Source: Lactuca virosa (taxonomy: Eukaryota > Streptophyta > Magnoliopsida > Asterales > Asteraceae). From it: a stretch of 64,000 nt of DNA. A model generated the notes under the pieces. That model was given only the letters and a program-made list of their open reading frames with translations. It was not told where the DNA came from and did not search any database. Each line of letters starts with the position of its first letter. The first letter of the stretch is position 1. Shown here in pieces: positions 23,157 through 34,978 of this stretch. The translations under genes and the position numbers were made by a program. Location of the stretch: assembly GCA_928212115.1 (NCBI GenBank), contig CAKMRJ010002223.1, positions 309,399,228 through 309,463,227 of the forward strand, read 5' to 3'.

Positions 23157-25675
23157 CCTTAAGTTTGTTACAAGTTTGTTTCCAGAAAATCCAATATTTT
23201 CTAAAGTTTTGCTGTAGTCTTAACTGAACCAAGACTTAGTATATGTAAGTAAATCGGCGTACTTGTGTGGTTTTATACTTAAATAAAATTCCTAAAATCC
23301 CCGTGAACTGTGTGTTTTGTTAATTCCCCATGTGAGATGTTATAACCATACTAAAACTCGAAGACCTCGTACTCGACGTTCTTCAGGCGTCGGAATGTTA
23401 TGACACTTGTCACCCCAGACCTGCCGGTCTAGCTGTTGCAAGCAGTTTAGGTGCGGGATTGTCAGACCCAATATATATCTATGCATAACTGTCACGTTCT
23501 CCCTACAAGAGATTTGGGCTATAACTACAGGAATTTTCTGTTGTACTTAAAAGTACCCTGAAGGCGAATGTTTCACAAATTTATTCATTAACATGTTCAC
23601 GTAGTTTGTAATGAAATACCCGTTTTGTAAATCGATTGTACTACCGTTTCTTTGTTAAATGAGGTGTCCATACTATACCTATTATAGTTTATCAAGAGTG
23701 TTTTATGTTTTAAATGAAACCTTGTTATGCATGGATTTGTATTTCAATGAAATGACATTGAAACTACTATGTTTAAAATCTTACACACCTTGCTCAGCAT
23801 GTTACAATGTGTGAATAACTCTTAAACTTGTGTTTGACAGTTTTACCCTTAACTGTCACTGTTTTAGATTATTTATAGAAAAATCATCGTAAGTTGAAAA
23901 CTGAATCAGTAAACTCGGAGAGTTTAAAAAAAAGAGTCTACTGTATTCATAAATTTTCCTATGATTTTTGGTGGTTTCAAACCAGGGTGAAAATGCTCAT
24001 CTTCACAACCTGGTCCGACTTTGTTGCTGCAGTGATAGACAGTTTTGTAAAACTCACCATAAATTGTAGAAAAATCGTATGAAAGATGTACAAGTATTCA
24101 TTTTAAAGATATAAGGCTGAAATATTTTCATATTAAACAGTTTTGAAAAATGTTAAGTTTAAGTTGGGTAAAACAGTTCGTGAACAGGTCACAACTTTTC
24201 TGTTGTAAGCTGTGAAGTTAAGTTTTAAATATGTTTTGGTGTTTTAACTTGTATTCCCCCCTGAAAACTAAAGAAAACTTGAAAATGTAGGGGTATGAAC
24301 TCACCTTGAGTGATTTCTTGAAGAATGGAAAGTCGAAGACGAGGAGTATCAAGTCAAGAAGACTTGATGAACACGTGAAAGCTTGGATGATCCTAAGAAC
24401 GATTTTTGGTGTTAAATGTGTGTAGATGATTCAAGGATGTTATGAAAACATGGAATAACACTTGAGTTTAGATGGAATACTTACCAAAAAGTGAAGTAGT
24501 AGCTCAAGAACACTTTCACAAAGTGGTGGGAAGTAGAAAGAAGAAGAGGCTTTCTTGAGGGATTAGGAAGTGTCTAAGTTTGAAATGGTCAAGGTAAACG
24601 AAGAAATCCTCCAAGGATTTCTTTATATAGTGAAGGTTGTTGGAGCAATTTGCAAGTTGAAATGATGTTTACCTTGGTTTGTGTGATGTGGATAAGATTG
24701 GGCTAATGAGAAGATGACACATGGAGGCAAGTGGGCACACTTGACCCACTTGTGATGTAGAATACTCTCCTTAATGTAAAATATTGATTTATAATTAATA
24801 AATCCTTGAGAAATGAATAAAATATAAGTTTAGGGAGTATAAAATGATAAAAATATGAATTTGGTGAAAAATCCCCGTTAAAAACGTCAAAAACGGGCTT
24901 AGGAAGTGAAAGTAGTCGAAAATCGGGCTTAAGGAGCGAACCTGCGAGGTTCAGCTCTTAGAAGGTGAGAACCGAGAGAAGAGAGAAGGAGGAACCGAAG
25001 GTGGGAGAAGGAACTGAAGTGGGAGGCTCGGGTCCGAAGGAGGCAGGGAACCGAAATGGACCGAGGGCTCGGTCTATTTCGGGTGTATGGAGGTTTCGGC
25101 TCTGACTGGCTTCGGTTCACAAGAGATTCGGTCCGAGGGACTAAGTTCGGTCCTGAAGGGACCTTCGACTCCATGCAGTTCGGTCCTGAAGGGGACCTTC
25201 GGTCTTAGCAGGGTTCGGCTCTTAGAGGTTCGCCTCTAAAAGGGTTCGGTTCCTAAGAAGGGTTTTGGCCCTATTTAGCTGTTTTTCGATATAACTCCCC
25301 GATTCAAGCGATTTTTGGTGAAGTTAAGGGTCGGGATGACCCGGATGACTATAAAAAGTTAAGGGTCGGGATGACCCCGATATAACTCCCCGATGCAAGG
25401 TTCGTGAACCCCGTTATTCTTCGTTTATGATTGTTTTAAGTCCCCAAAAGGGTCCATAGTCGTGTTTTGATGCGTTTAACTTCCTTTTTAGGGTTTTTAC
25501 ATTGCTAAACACATAGATTCTCCGAGACACGTGAATTCTTGACATACAAATGCACATTTTTATACATAGCATAACTTTTAACATACAAGTACTAGTTAAG
25601 TTTGACCGGTTTGACTTGTTGACTTTGACTTTGACTTTTGACTTTGACTTTGACTGGAATTTGACGGTTGTCACA
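23157..25675 (-). mobile_element. 3' LTR of gypsy element C, outer end deleted
   Basis: Aligns over its length with 32453-34978 at high identity. Its inner terminus reads TTGTCACA on the plus strand (TGTGACAA on the minus strand) next to the PPT. A local duplication of a GTTCGGTCCTGAAGG unit at 25144-25201 is single in the other LTR. Confidence 0.9.
25602..25666. promoter_or_regulatory. Cluster of nine W-box cores at the start of LTR C (3' copy)
   Basis: TTGAC occurs nine times in about 65 bases, mostly as TTTGACTTTGAC repeats, at the U3 end of the LTR. TTGAC(C/T) is the binding core of WRKY transcription factors. The matching array at 34905-34970 has eight. Function is inferred only. Confidence 0.45.
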
Positions 25676-25691
25676 TTATCCCCCCGTTAGA
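25676..25691 (-). other. Polypurine tract of gypsy element C
   Basis: Minus-strand AACGGGGGGATAA directly precedes the 3' LTR start TGTGACAACCG. Confidence 0.75.
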
Positions 25692-25729
25692 AGGAATTTC
25701 GTCCCGAAATTTGCATTTTGAGTGGGACT

Positions 25730-27345
25730 TCAAGGGTTGGGGAATAGATGTCGGTACTTTTGTTTCATTTGGTCCTCACGTTCCCAAGTAAATTTGGGTC
25801 CTCGCTTGGCGTTCCAGCGGACCTTTACGATGGGAATGCGGCTTTGTTTCGTCGATTTGACCTCTTGGTCCATGATTTCAACAGGTTCCTCTATGAAGTG
25901 GAGGTTCTCATTGATCTCAATTTCTTCTAAAGGAATGACAAGGGTCTCATCAGACAAACATTTCTTTAAGTTCGACACATGAAAGGTAGGATAAACGTGA
26001 TTGAGTTCCTGGGGTAATCGTAGCTTGTATACCGCCGGGCCAATCCTGGCGAGGATTTCGAATGGTCCGATATACCTTGGATTTAGTTTCCCCCGTTTTC
26101 CAAAATGTATTAATCCCTTCCAAGGTGATACTTTTAGTAGTACTCGATCCCCAACTTGGAACTCCAAAGGCTTTCGTCTTTTATCCGTGTAGCTCTTTTG
26201 TCGGTCTTGCGAAGCCTTCATTCGTTCTCGAATTTGGACGATCTTTTCTGTTGTTTCCCTGATGATCTCCGGGCATGTGAGTGTGCCGTTCGGAACTTGC
26301 CCTCTTGCTAGTTGTGTATCGCCCACCTCAGCCCAGCACAGGGGTGATCTGCACTTACGGCCATAGAGGGTTTCGAACGGAGCAACTTTGATGCTAGTGT
26401 GATAACTATTATTGTATGAGAATTCGATAAGGGGTAAATGAGCATCCCAAGCTTTACCAAAGTCTATTCACAAGCTCTTAGCATGTCCTCTAACGTTTGA
26501 ATGGTCCTTTCACTCTGCCCGTTGGTGTGTGGGTGGTAGGGTGTACTCATGTCCAGCCTAGTTCCCATAGCTTTCTGCAGTTACTGCCAGAATCGTGACT
26601 TGAACCGACTATCTCTATCAGAGATAATGGACATCGGTACTCCGTGAAGTTGCACGACTTCTTTAATGTAGAGCCTTGTCAGTTTCTCCATTTTGTTTGT
26701 CTCTTTTATTGGTAGGAAGTGTGCGGATTTGGTTAATCTGTCGACGATTACCCAAATGGTGTAAAGTCCACCCGTTGTCTTAGGTAGCTTGGTAATGAAA
26801 TCCATCGTAATCCGCTCCCACTTCCACTCGGGTATCTCTGGTTGCTGAAGTAGTCCCGATGGCTTCTAATACTCCACCTTAACCTTGGCGTAAGCCAGGC
26901 ACTTGCCCACAAAGGTAGCTATTTCGGCTTTCATGTTTGGCTACCCATACAGCTTCTTGAGGTCTAAATACATATTGTCTGAGCCGGGATGCACTGAGTA
27001 ACGAGTTTTATGAGCTTCGTTCATGATAACGTCCCTGAATCCACCAAATTTTGGTGTCCAGATCCGGTTCATGAGACAACGAACTTCGTTATCCCTGACT
27101 TCAAGATTTTTGTCCATTCCTCTCAACGCTTCACCTGCCACGTTCTCTGGTTTTATGGCTTCTTCTTGTGCCTCTTTGATTTGTGCGGACAAGTGTGAAT
27201 GGATGGTCATGGTTAACGCCTTTACTCGGCGGCCCGAGTATTCCTTTCTGCTCAAAGCGGCTGCAACCACGTTGGCTTTTCCGGGGTGATAACGAATCTC
27301 ACATTCATAATCATTTAGCAATTCCACCCATCGTCTTTGTATCAT
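25730..27345 (-). pseudogene. Gypsy element C integrase with chromodomain-like C-terminus (broken)
   Basis: Three open stretches. 26941-27345 holds the end of RNase H (ELLNDYECEIRYHPGKANVVAAALSR) and the HHCC zinc region (HPGSDNMYLDLKKLY), in which the usual Cys pair is partly altered. 26581-26805 holds the catalytic core (MDFITKLPKT, IVDRLTKSAHF, ISDRDSRF with two catalytic Asp). 25730-26326 holds the C-terminal region (VGDRVLLKVSPWKG, YIGPFEIL, HVSNLKKC) and a tail ending VKVRWNAKRGPKFTWERED, typical of chromovirus integrases that direct insertion to marked chromatin. The core is broken at 26326-26580 by a stop, and 26806-26940 also carries a stop. Confidence 0.88.
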
Positions 27346-28531
27346 GTTGAGTTCTTTTTGGTTGTGGATATGCTGAAGGCTTTTGTGATCGGTGAAGATA
27401 GTGCACTTAGTGCCGTAGAGGTAATGTCTCCAGATTTTTAGGGCGAAAACTACTGCTCCTAGTTCGAGATCGTGTGTTGTGTAGTTTACCTCGCGTGTCT
27501 TTAGCTATCTTGAGGCGTAGGCAATGCCAATTTCCTCGTTGCATTAACACACATCCTAGACCTTGGTTTGATGCATCGCAATAAACCACAAAGTCCTCTG
27601 TTCCATCCGGTAAGGACAAGATCGGAGCACTGCACAGAGTTCGTTTTAGCGTTTGGAACGCAGCCTCTTGCTTATCCCCCAGACGAAAGTCACTCCTTTT
27701 TGAGTCAAGGTGGTGAGTGGTTTTGCGATTTTGGAGAAGTTTTGAATGAACCTTCGATAGTAACCGGCGAGTCCCAAAAATTGTCGGATTTCTATGGGTG
27801 TTCTTGGTGCTGCCCAGCTTTCGATTGCCTTGATCTTTGAAGGGTCCACATGTATTCCTTCCTTGCTGACTACATGTCCGAGGAAATTCACTTCTCGAAT
27901 CCAGAATTCGCACTTTGAGAATTTTGCGTACAATTTCTCCGCCCTCAGCGTCTCCAGGACTTGACGTAAATGCTGGCTGTGTTCTTCCTTACTTCGGGAG
28001 TAGACTAGTATATCATCGATGAAAACAATCACGAACTTGTCTAAGTAAGGTCGACACACCCGATTCATCAGGTCCATAAACGTCGCGGGTGCATTTGTTA
28101 AGCCAAAAGGCATCACTACAAACTCGTAGTGACCATAGCGCGTTCTGAAGGCTGTCTTGGGAATATCCTCCTCTTGAACTCGTAGTTGATGGTACCCGAT
28201 CTAAGGTCAATCTTTGAGAGGAAACTTGCTCCTTGCAGCTGGTCAAAGAGGTAATCGATTCGAGGCAAAGGGTATCAGTTTTAATGGCGAGTTTCTTTAA
28301 TTCACGGTAGTCAATGCACATACGGAACGATCCATCCTTTTTCTTAACGAACAAGACCGGTGCTCCCCAAGGTGAGAAGCTTGGCCTAATGAAACCTTTG
28401 CTTAGCAGTTCGTTCAATTGACTGGACAATTCCTGCATCTCGGCTGGGGCTAGACGGTATGGCGATCTCGCTACGGGGGTAGCCCTAAGAACTAGGTCGA
28501 TTCGGAATTCGACTTGTCTAGCAGGGGGCAC
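27346..28531 (-). pseudogene. Gypsy element C reverse transcriptase and RNase H (frameshifted)
   Basis: RT begins at 28531 (VEFRIDLV, then FIRPSFSPWGAPVLFVKKKDGSFRMCIDYREL). It shifts frame near 28270, where a few bases are lost after AIKTDT, and shifts again before 28116. From there it continues with MPFGLTNAPATFMDLMN, the catalytic FIDD (about 28010-28020), FLGHVVS and GLAGYYRRFI. RNase H (FVVYCDASNQGLGCVLMQ) lies in yet another frame near 27560-27690. The FIDD variant of YxDD is normal for chromoviruses. Several shifts make it non-functional. Confidence 0.9.
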
Positions 28532-30266
28532 TCCTGGAAGGTCTTCGGGAATACGTCGGGGAAATTACAGACCTCCGGAATGTCCTTGATGTTTTTCGCT
28601 TCTTGTTTCTTGTCTACGACGTGGGCTAGGAAGGCGTGGTACTCCTTGCGGAGATACTTTTGAGCCTTGACACAAGAGATGATCTGAAAGTTTGAGCTAG
28701 GTTTTTCGCCATAGACGACGAGGGTTTCGCCATTTGGCAGATTAAGGCGAACGGCCTTTTCGTGACATAGGATTTCAGCATGGTGAAGGCATAACCAATC
28801 CATGCCAATGATGACATCAAAACTTTTTATGGTGACCGGCATAAGGTCGATTTGGAAAGAGTGATTGTTTAAGGTGAGGGTACACCCGGTGTAAATGTCG
28901 TTAGTGTTCTCTGTTTTTCCGTTAGCCATTTCTACGGTGAATGTGTCTTTTAGTGTTTGTGGTTTTTGTTTAAGCAAGCGTTTAAATTGATGGCTCACGA
29001 AGCTTTTCTCCGCGCCACTATCGAAAAGAATGCATGCGTATGTATTTTCGAGGAGAAACGTACCGGTGACCACAGTTGGATCTGCAACTGCTTCCTCATG
29101 ACCTATCGCCAGAACTCTGCCCACTTCACCAGGGTTGGGGTTTCTTGCCTTCGGGCAGTTACGCTTGAAGTGTCCTGCTTCTCCACATCCATAGCAGGTT
29201 CGATTGGCTCCGGCGTTGGCAGCTTGTGCGTTCTGTTGGACTGGAGCTTTACAAAATCGGGCGGTGTGCCCCTTTTTGTTACAGTTGGTGCAATGCATTT
29301 CACGGCATGCGCCGTTGTGGTGAAAGCTGCACTTGTTGCACTTGGGTAGGTTCCCCGCGTATTGCCTTATCGGAGTTGGGTTGGCAGTGGTTGTGGCAGC
29401 GTGCACCACAACCACTTGTTGCTTTTTGGCAGGGTCTTGAGCAGGTTGACCCTTCTTCTTGTTCCAGAACTTCCTTTTGTTGCTTCCCCCTTTCGCTTGC
29501 TCGGGGGTGGTTGTCACAGTGCCATGGCTGGCTTTATGGTCGATGAGTTCTTGTGCCAGTTCTTTGGCACTGTCAAAGGTAGTTGGTTTTGAGGCCAATA
29601 CGTTTCCTTGAAGTTGGGAAGATAGTCCCCATATGTATCTTTCCACCTTTTTTCTTTCCGAAGGAACCATCCCGGGACACAGCATGGCTAGATCGCTAAA
29701 CCTTGAGGTGTAAGACAGGATGTCAGAGCCTGTCATTTTGAGACCCCAAAGTTCCTCTTCCAACTTCTGTATCTCGCCCCTTGGGCAGTACTCCTTCATC
29801 AACATGGTTTTCAGGTCTTCCCATGTTATCGAATTAGCCACCGGAAGTGTCAATGCCTTGACGTGGCCATTCCACCAGGTGAGGGCCTGTTCAGAGAATG
29901 TGCATGCTGCAAATTTGACCTTGCTTGCTTCAGGGCATGCGCATATTTCGAAGATGGATTCGGTTTTCTCGAACCATTGCAGCAATGCTATGACACCTCC
30001 GCTTCCATTGAAGGTTTTGGGTTTGGCATTTGTAAAGTCTTTGTAGGTACACTCTCTCGAGTGTCCCTGGCTGTCCCCTTAGTTAGAATTTGTGGCACCA
30101 TTACCCGCACCACCCGCATTGTTGGTGTTGATTTGGGACATTGCGGCTGCTACTTCGGCTGTCACGGCAGCCTCGAACATACTGGATCGAACTGAGGGGG
30201 TGGTGGTGGTGGCGGTGGTGCAGCTCCTGCGGCGCCGCCACGTCTAGGATTTCTACGAGGTGGCAT
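28492..30266 (-). CDS. Gypsy element C gag and protease
   Basis: An open stretch of 497 codons (28492-29985, no internal stop) encodes the main part. The gag capsid region has ALTWWNGHV and WEDLKTMLMKEYCPRGE. Two CCHC knuckles follow at about residues 232-245 (CTNCNKKGHTARFC) and 264-277 (CYGCGEAGHFKRNC). A retropepsin with FDSGAEKSFV is at about residues 320-329 and a flap-like IIGMDWL is near residue 392. The natural start is the ATG at 30264-30266 (MPPRRNPRRGG and a Pro run). The frame changes near 30190 and meets a TAA at 30079-30081 before joining the open stretch. So gag-protease is intact only downstream of 30078. It overlaps the RT ORF start in another frame. Confidence 0.88.
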
Positions 30267-30968
30267 TTTCTGCCATATCAAGAATGAAAAGACAATAAGT
30301 CTTTGATAGCGCTCACAAGTCGAGAGTTAAAACTAAACATTATTTGTTCTTTATATGCATCATGATTCCGACTTGTAAAGATATTGTAAGAATCCATTCA
30401 TACTAGAGGTCTATAGATAATGAAATATAGAATTTATGAATGTTGATAGCTTTGATTTGCATGAAATGTCTGTGATAGTATCCATACCGGGCCCATCCAA
30501 CAATCGTTCGATGTATAATATTTATATATAATTAAGATTAAATAAACTTTCGAATCTAATGGGTCTGCCCTGGGCCCACAACCAAACAAGGAACAGGATC
30601 CAAGGCGGAACCACCATTTCTAGGTCGACATGGTCTTAATTATATATAACTTTGATTTATACATCAAACAATCATAAATCGGACACCAGTAAATTTAATC
30701 TGAAAACAATCCTTATTATGAACTTGATGTAATGTTCTCAATAAAACAAATAGCGTGTCAATTTCATTGATATAACTTAGTATACAATATTTGGGAAAAT
30801 TTGACCCTATAAGGGTCTATGCTACATCAATGTATGGGAAAATTTTGACCGCCTAACAGATCCCGGAAGTGTAAACACTTAAATCGCGAGATCGGACATA
30901 AAATACTAGAAAATAATAGTAATATTTATCCGCAAAACTAGATTAAACTGAAGCGAGCAGTGCAAACA
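30267..30968 (-). mobile_element. Non-coding leader of element C with a long inverted repeat
   Basis: About 0.7 kb between the upstream ORF and gag with no ORF. Arms at 30511-30538 and 30633-30664 are inverted copies built on TATATATAATTAAGA and GATGTATAA. They enclose about 95 bases that contain (minus strand) the motif TGTTCCTTGTTTGGTTGTGG at 30577-30596 and a GGGCCC box. This could fold as a large RNA hairpin. Confidence 0.55.
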
Positions 30969-31677
30969 CTACTTGCGGCGGTTGAAGCTCTGAGGATCAC
31001 GAAGTGAAGACACGAAGTTCCTTGTTCCCCGCATTTCAGCTCTGGATTCTGCCGCTTGGCGCTCTGCTTCTGCCAGACGTCCTTCTAAAGTGGCTCGGTG
31101 TTCTCGGAGTTCTTGCACTCAGCTCGGGTCGCGGCCATTTCCCGTCGAAGAAGCTCGGTGCGGTCTCGAGTTCGATCGTGGTCATCATCCAACCGGCGAA
31201 TGCGAACGAAGTTGACTTGGCTGGTTGCACCAATTTCCATGAGGTGGCGGGTGTTAACTCTTGTTTCTCTTCGTGGCGTGTGACACGGTGAACCATGACA
31301 GGAAGGGCTCGGTCGGCTGACCCTCCTCTGCTGAGATCGTAGAAACTTCGTTCCATGCCATAGGGAGGTCGTTGACCTTGCTCTCGGCTCCATCGATGTA
31401 TAGTTTCGGCCCATTGGGGCGTCGGGCCTTGGAAGTGTTGCGGAGGGATAGGGGCAGGGTGTGGGTTGTAAACTTTGGGTTCTGAGTCGGTTCCATCTGC
31501 GTCTTCTTCCTCTTCACCGTCAACGAATTCTTCCTCTTCCATGGGTTCTTCATCCTCCATGGGTTCCTCATCCTCCATGGGTTCCTCTTCGGAATCTTCC
31601 TCTGGGTCTTCCACAATCCAACCGACATTCCCTTGGTTGGGGAAATAGGGATCACCCGACAAGTGAAATCCTGCCAT
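30969..31677 (-). pseudogene. Extra ORF upstream of gag in gypsy element C
   Basis: A coding unit of about 236 codons begins MAGFHLSGDPYFPNQ at 31677. It has an acidic repeat region (EEPMED units from an 18-bp DNA repeat) and a Pro-rich middle. After two frame changes (near 31260 and 31115) it continues as a heptad-rich Arg/Glu helix that ends in SFNRRK and a stop at 30969-30971. I infer the shifts because charged helical sequence continues in successive frames with no gap. Gypsy elements of Asteraceae often have such an ORF before gag. No enzymatic motif is visible. A coiled-coil, RNA- or particle-associated protein is possible but unproven. Confidence 0.65.
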
Positions 31678-32155
31678 TGCGCCTGTACGAGAATAGGGAT
31701 AAGAAGGATATCGCGAGAAATTTTGGGAATAAGAAGTTAGTTATCGCAATTTATTATATGATTATTACAGTTTTTTTTGTTAAAATACTCCTATAGTATT
31801 TTTATGTTTGATTCTCGAAGTTTTTGGTAAGTTGAAGACTTGTTGCTCATCATGATTCTTCTTCGGCATACGTTGGTCATACCTTGGCTAAATATAGTTG
31901 ATCAGGCTATATTCATCCAAGATCTGACTTCATACCCCGAAGCTGGATCATGGTGTCCAACTTGTCTCGATACTTTTATGTTATTGCCATTATGATACTG
32001 AATTAATGAGTGCGATTGTGTGTGTACTTTTATAAAAATACAAATTTTTATTTTTAAAGTACTTTTGAAAAGATACGTCAGAGAAATTTTGTCCCGTTGT
32101 ATTTATAGTTTGTATATCTTACGTGGTTCGATATACTTAGTTCACTATAAACAAA
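31678..32155 (-). mobile_element. 5' leader of element C between PBS and upstream ORF
   Basis: About 0.5 kb, AT-rich, without a supported ORF. Confidence 0.6.
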
Positions 32156-32167
32156 GCTCTGATACCA
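32156..32167 (-). other. Primer binding site of gypsy element C (tRNA-iMet)
   Basis: Minus-strand TGGTATCAGAGC three bases inside the 5' LTR end at 32171. It confirms that the right-hand LTR is the 5' LTR. Confidence 0.93.
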
Positions 32168-32170
32168 ATC

Positions 32171-34978
32171 TGTCACACCCCCAAACCGGAACGGCGGAAA
32201 CGTTCGGGGGCGGAGGACGTCATGCTCAGTATCATAACCATAGTGAAGAAAGTAAACACAACCATCATAAATATAATTTAAAAGGGTACATCATTGCCAA
32301 AGTATATGTTTCCAAATAAATTACATATGATGTCAAAATAGTTCAAAAGAAATCTGCGCCTTACCTGTATTACTGAATACCTGAGAATACAAGTTGTTTT
32401 TGAATGAGTATCAGCATATAAGCAATTTATGAATGAAAAATGAATGTTGTTCCCTTAAGTTTGTTACAAGTTTGTTTCAAGAAAATCCAATATTTTCTAA
32501 AGGTTTGTTGTAGTCTTAACTGAACCAAGACTTAGTATATGTATGTAAATCGGCGTACTTGTGTGTGTGGTTTTATATTCAAATAAAACTCCTAAAATCC
32601 CCGTGAACTGTGTGTTTTGTTAATTCTCCATGTGAGATGTTATAACCATACTAAAACTCGAAGACCTCGTACTCGACGTTCTTCAGCAGTCGGAAGGTTA
32701 TGACACTTGTCACCCCAGACCTGCCGGTCTAGCTGTTGCAAGCAGCTTAGGTATGGGTTTGTCAGACCCAATATAGATCTATACACAACTATCATGCTCT
32801 CCTTACAAGAGATTTTGGCTATAACTGCAAGACTTTTTTGTTGTACTTAAGAGTACCCTGAAGGCAAATGTCTCACAAATTTATTCATTAACATGCTCAC
32901 GTAGTTTGTAATGAAATACCTGTTATGTAAATCGATTGTATTACCGTTTTTTTGTTAAATGAGGTGTCCAAACTATACCTATTATAGTTTATCAAGAGTG
33001 TTTTATGTTTTAAATGAAACCTTGTTATGCATGGCTTTGTATTTCAATAAAATGAAATTGAAACTACTAAGTTTAAAATCTTACACACCTTGCTCAACAT
33101 GTTACAAGGTGTGAATAACTCTTAAACTTGTGTTTGACAGTTTTACACTTAACTGTCACTGTTTTAGATTATTTATAGAAAAATCATCGTAAGTCGAAAA
33201 CTGAATCCATAAAGTCGGAGAGTTTAGAAAACGAGTCTACTGTATTCATAAATTTTCCTATAATTTTTGGTGGTCTCAAACCAGGGTGAAAATGTTCATC
33301 TTCACAACCTGGTCCGACTTTGTTGCTGCAGTGATAGACAGTTTTGTAAAAATCACCATAAATTGTAGAAAAATCTTATGAAGATGTACAAGTAGTCATT
33401 TTAAAGGTATAAACCTGACCTATTTGTATATTAAACAGTTTTGAAAAATATTAAGTTTAAGTTGGGTAAAACAGTTCGTGAACAGGTCACAACTTTTCTG
33501 TTGTAAGCTGTCAAGTTAAGTTTTAAATATGTTTTGGTGTTTTAACTTGTATCCCCCCCCCCCTGAAAACTAAAGAAAACTGGAAAATGTAGGGGTATGA
33601 ACTCACCTTGAGTGATTTCTTGAAGAATGGAAGGTCGAAGACGAGGAGTATCAAGTCAAGAACACTTGATGAACACGTGAAACCTTGGATGATCCTAAGA
33701 ACGATTTTTGGTGTTAAATGTGTGTAGATGATTCAAGGATGTTATGAAAACATGGAATAACACTTGAGTTTAGATGAAATACTTACCAAAAGGTGAAGTA
33801 GTAGCTCAAGAACACTTTCACAAAGTGGTGGGAAGTAGAGAGAAAAAGAGGCTTTCTTGAGGGATTAAGAAGTGTGTAAGTTTGAAATGATCAAGGTAAA
33901 CCAAGAAATCCTCCAGGGATTTCTTTATATAGTGAAGGTTGCTGGAGCAATTTGCAAGTTGAAATGATGTTTACCTTGGTTTGTGTGATGTGGATAAGAT
34001 TGGGCTAATGAGAAGATGACACATGGAGGCAAGTGGGCACACTTGACCCACTTGTGATGTAGAATACTCTCCTTAATGTAAAATATTGATTTATAATTAA
34101 TAAATCCTTGAGAAATGAATAAAATATAAGTTTAGGGAGTTTAAAATGATAAAAATATGAATTTGGTGAAAAATCCCCGACAAAAAGGTCAAAAACGGGC
34201 TTAGGAAGCGAAAGTAGTCGAAAATCGAGCTTTAAGGAGCGAACCTGCGAGGTTCGGCTCTCAGAAGGTGAGAACCGAGAGAAGAGAGAAGGAGGAACCG
34301 AAGGTGGGAGAAGGAACCGAAGGGGGGAGGCTCGGGTCCGAAGGTGGAAGGGAACCGAAATGGGCCGAGGGCTCGGTCTATTTCGGGTGTATGGAGGTTT
34401 CGGCTCTGACTGGCTTCGGTTCGCAAGAGGTTCCGTCCAAGGGACTAAGTTCGGTCCTGAAGGGGACCTTCGGTCTTAGCAGGGTTCGGCTCTTAGAGGT
34501 TCGCCTCTAAGAGGGTTCGGTTCCAAAGAAGAGTTTCAGCCCTATTTAGCTGTTTTCGATATAACTCCTCGATTCAAGCGGTTTTTGGCCAAGTTAAGGG
34601 TCGGGATGACCCGGATGACTATAAGAAGTTGAGAGAAATTTTGAGAGAGATTTGGGAGAGATTTAATTTTAGCCATTATTAGTGTATAATCTCGTAATAC
34701 AAGGTTGGTGAACCCCATTATGCTTCGTTTATGATTGTTTTAAGTCCTAAAAGGGTCCATAGTCGTGTTTTGATGCATTTAACTTCCTTTTCAGGGTTTT
34801 TACATTGCTAAACACATAGATTCTCCGAGACACTTGAATTCTTGACATACAAATGCACATTTTTATACATAGCATAACTTTTAACATACAAGTACTAGTT
34901 AAGTTTGACCGGTTTGACTTGTTGACTTTGACTTTGACTTTTGACTTTGACTTTCAATGGAAGTTGACGGTTGTCACA
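32171..34978 (-). mobile_element. 5' LTR of gypsy element C
   Basis: 2,808 bp with plus-strand termini TGTCACACCCCC and GTTGTCACA. On the minus strand it holds the W-box array (34905-34970), a TATATAAAG box near 33923-33932, a donor-like AAG|GTGAGTT at 33607/33606 and an acceptor-like TGTATTCTCAG|GT at 32381/32380. An 11-base C run is at 33553-33563. No ORF is supported; the 64-81 aa frames in its GGTTCGG-rich part are chance. Confidence 0.93.

Larger units (their letters stand above)
23157..34978 (-). mobile_element. Ty3/gypsy element C (Tekay-like chromovirus), inserted in copia A
   Basis: Minus-strand element with a full 2,808-bp 5' LTR (32171-34978) and a 3' LTR (23157-25675) truncated at its outer end. 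The initiator-Met PBS is at 32156-32167 and the polypurine tract is by 25676. Order: LTR, PBS, leader ORF, gag-protease, RT, RNase H, integrase with a C-terminal chromodomain-like tail. The right flank AATAT resumes copia A gag. The left target duplication was lost in a deletion. Frameshifts in pol make it inactive. Confidence 0.9.

Noticed and set aside
24929..25174. 81-aa Arg/Pro/Ser-rich ORF in LTR C
   Set aside because: Found only in the GGTTCGG-rich LTR segment, altered in the other LTR copy, and without any coding signature.
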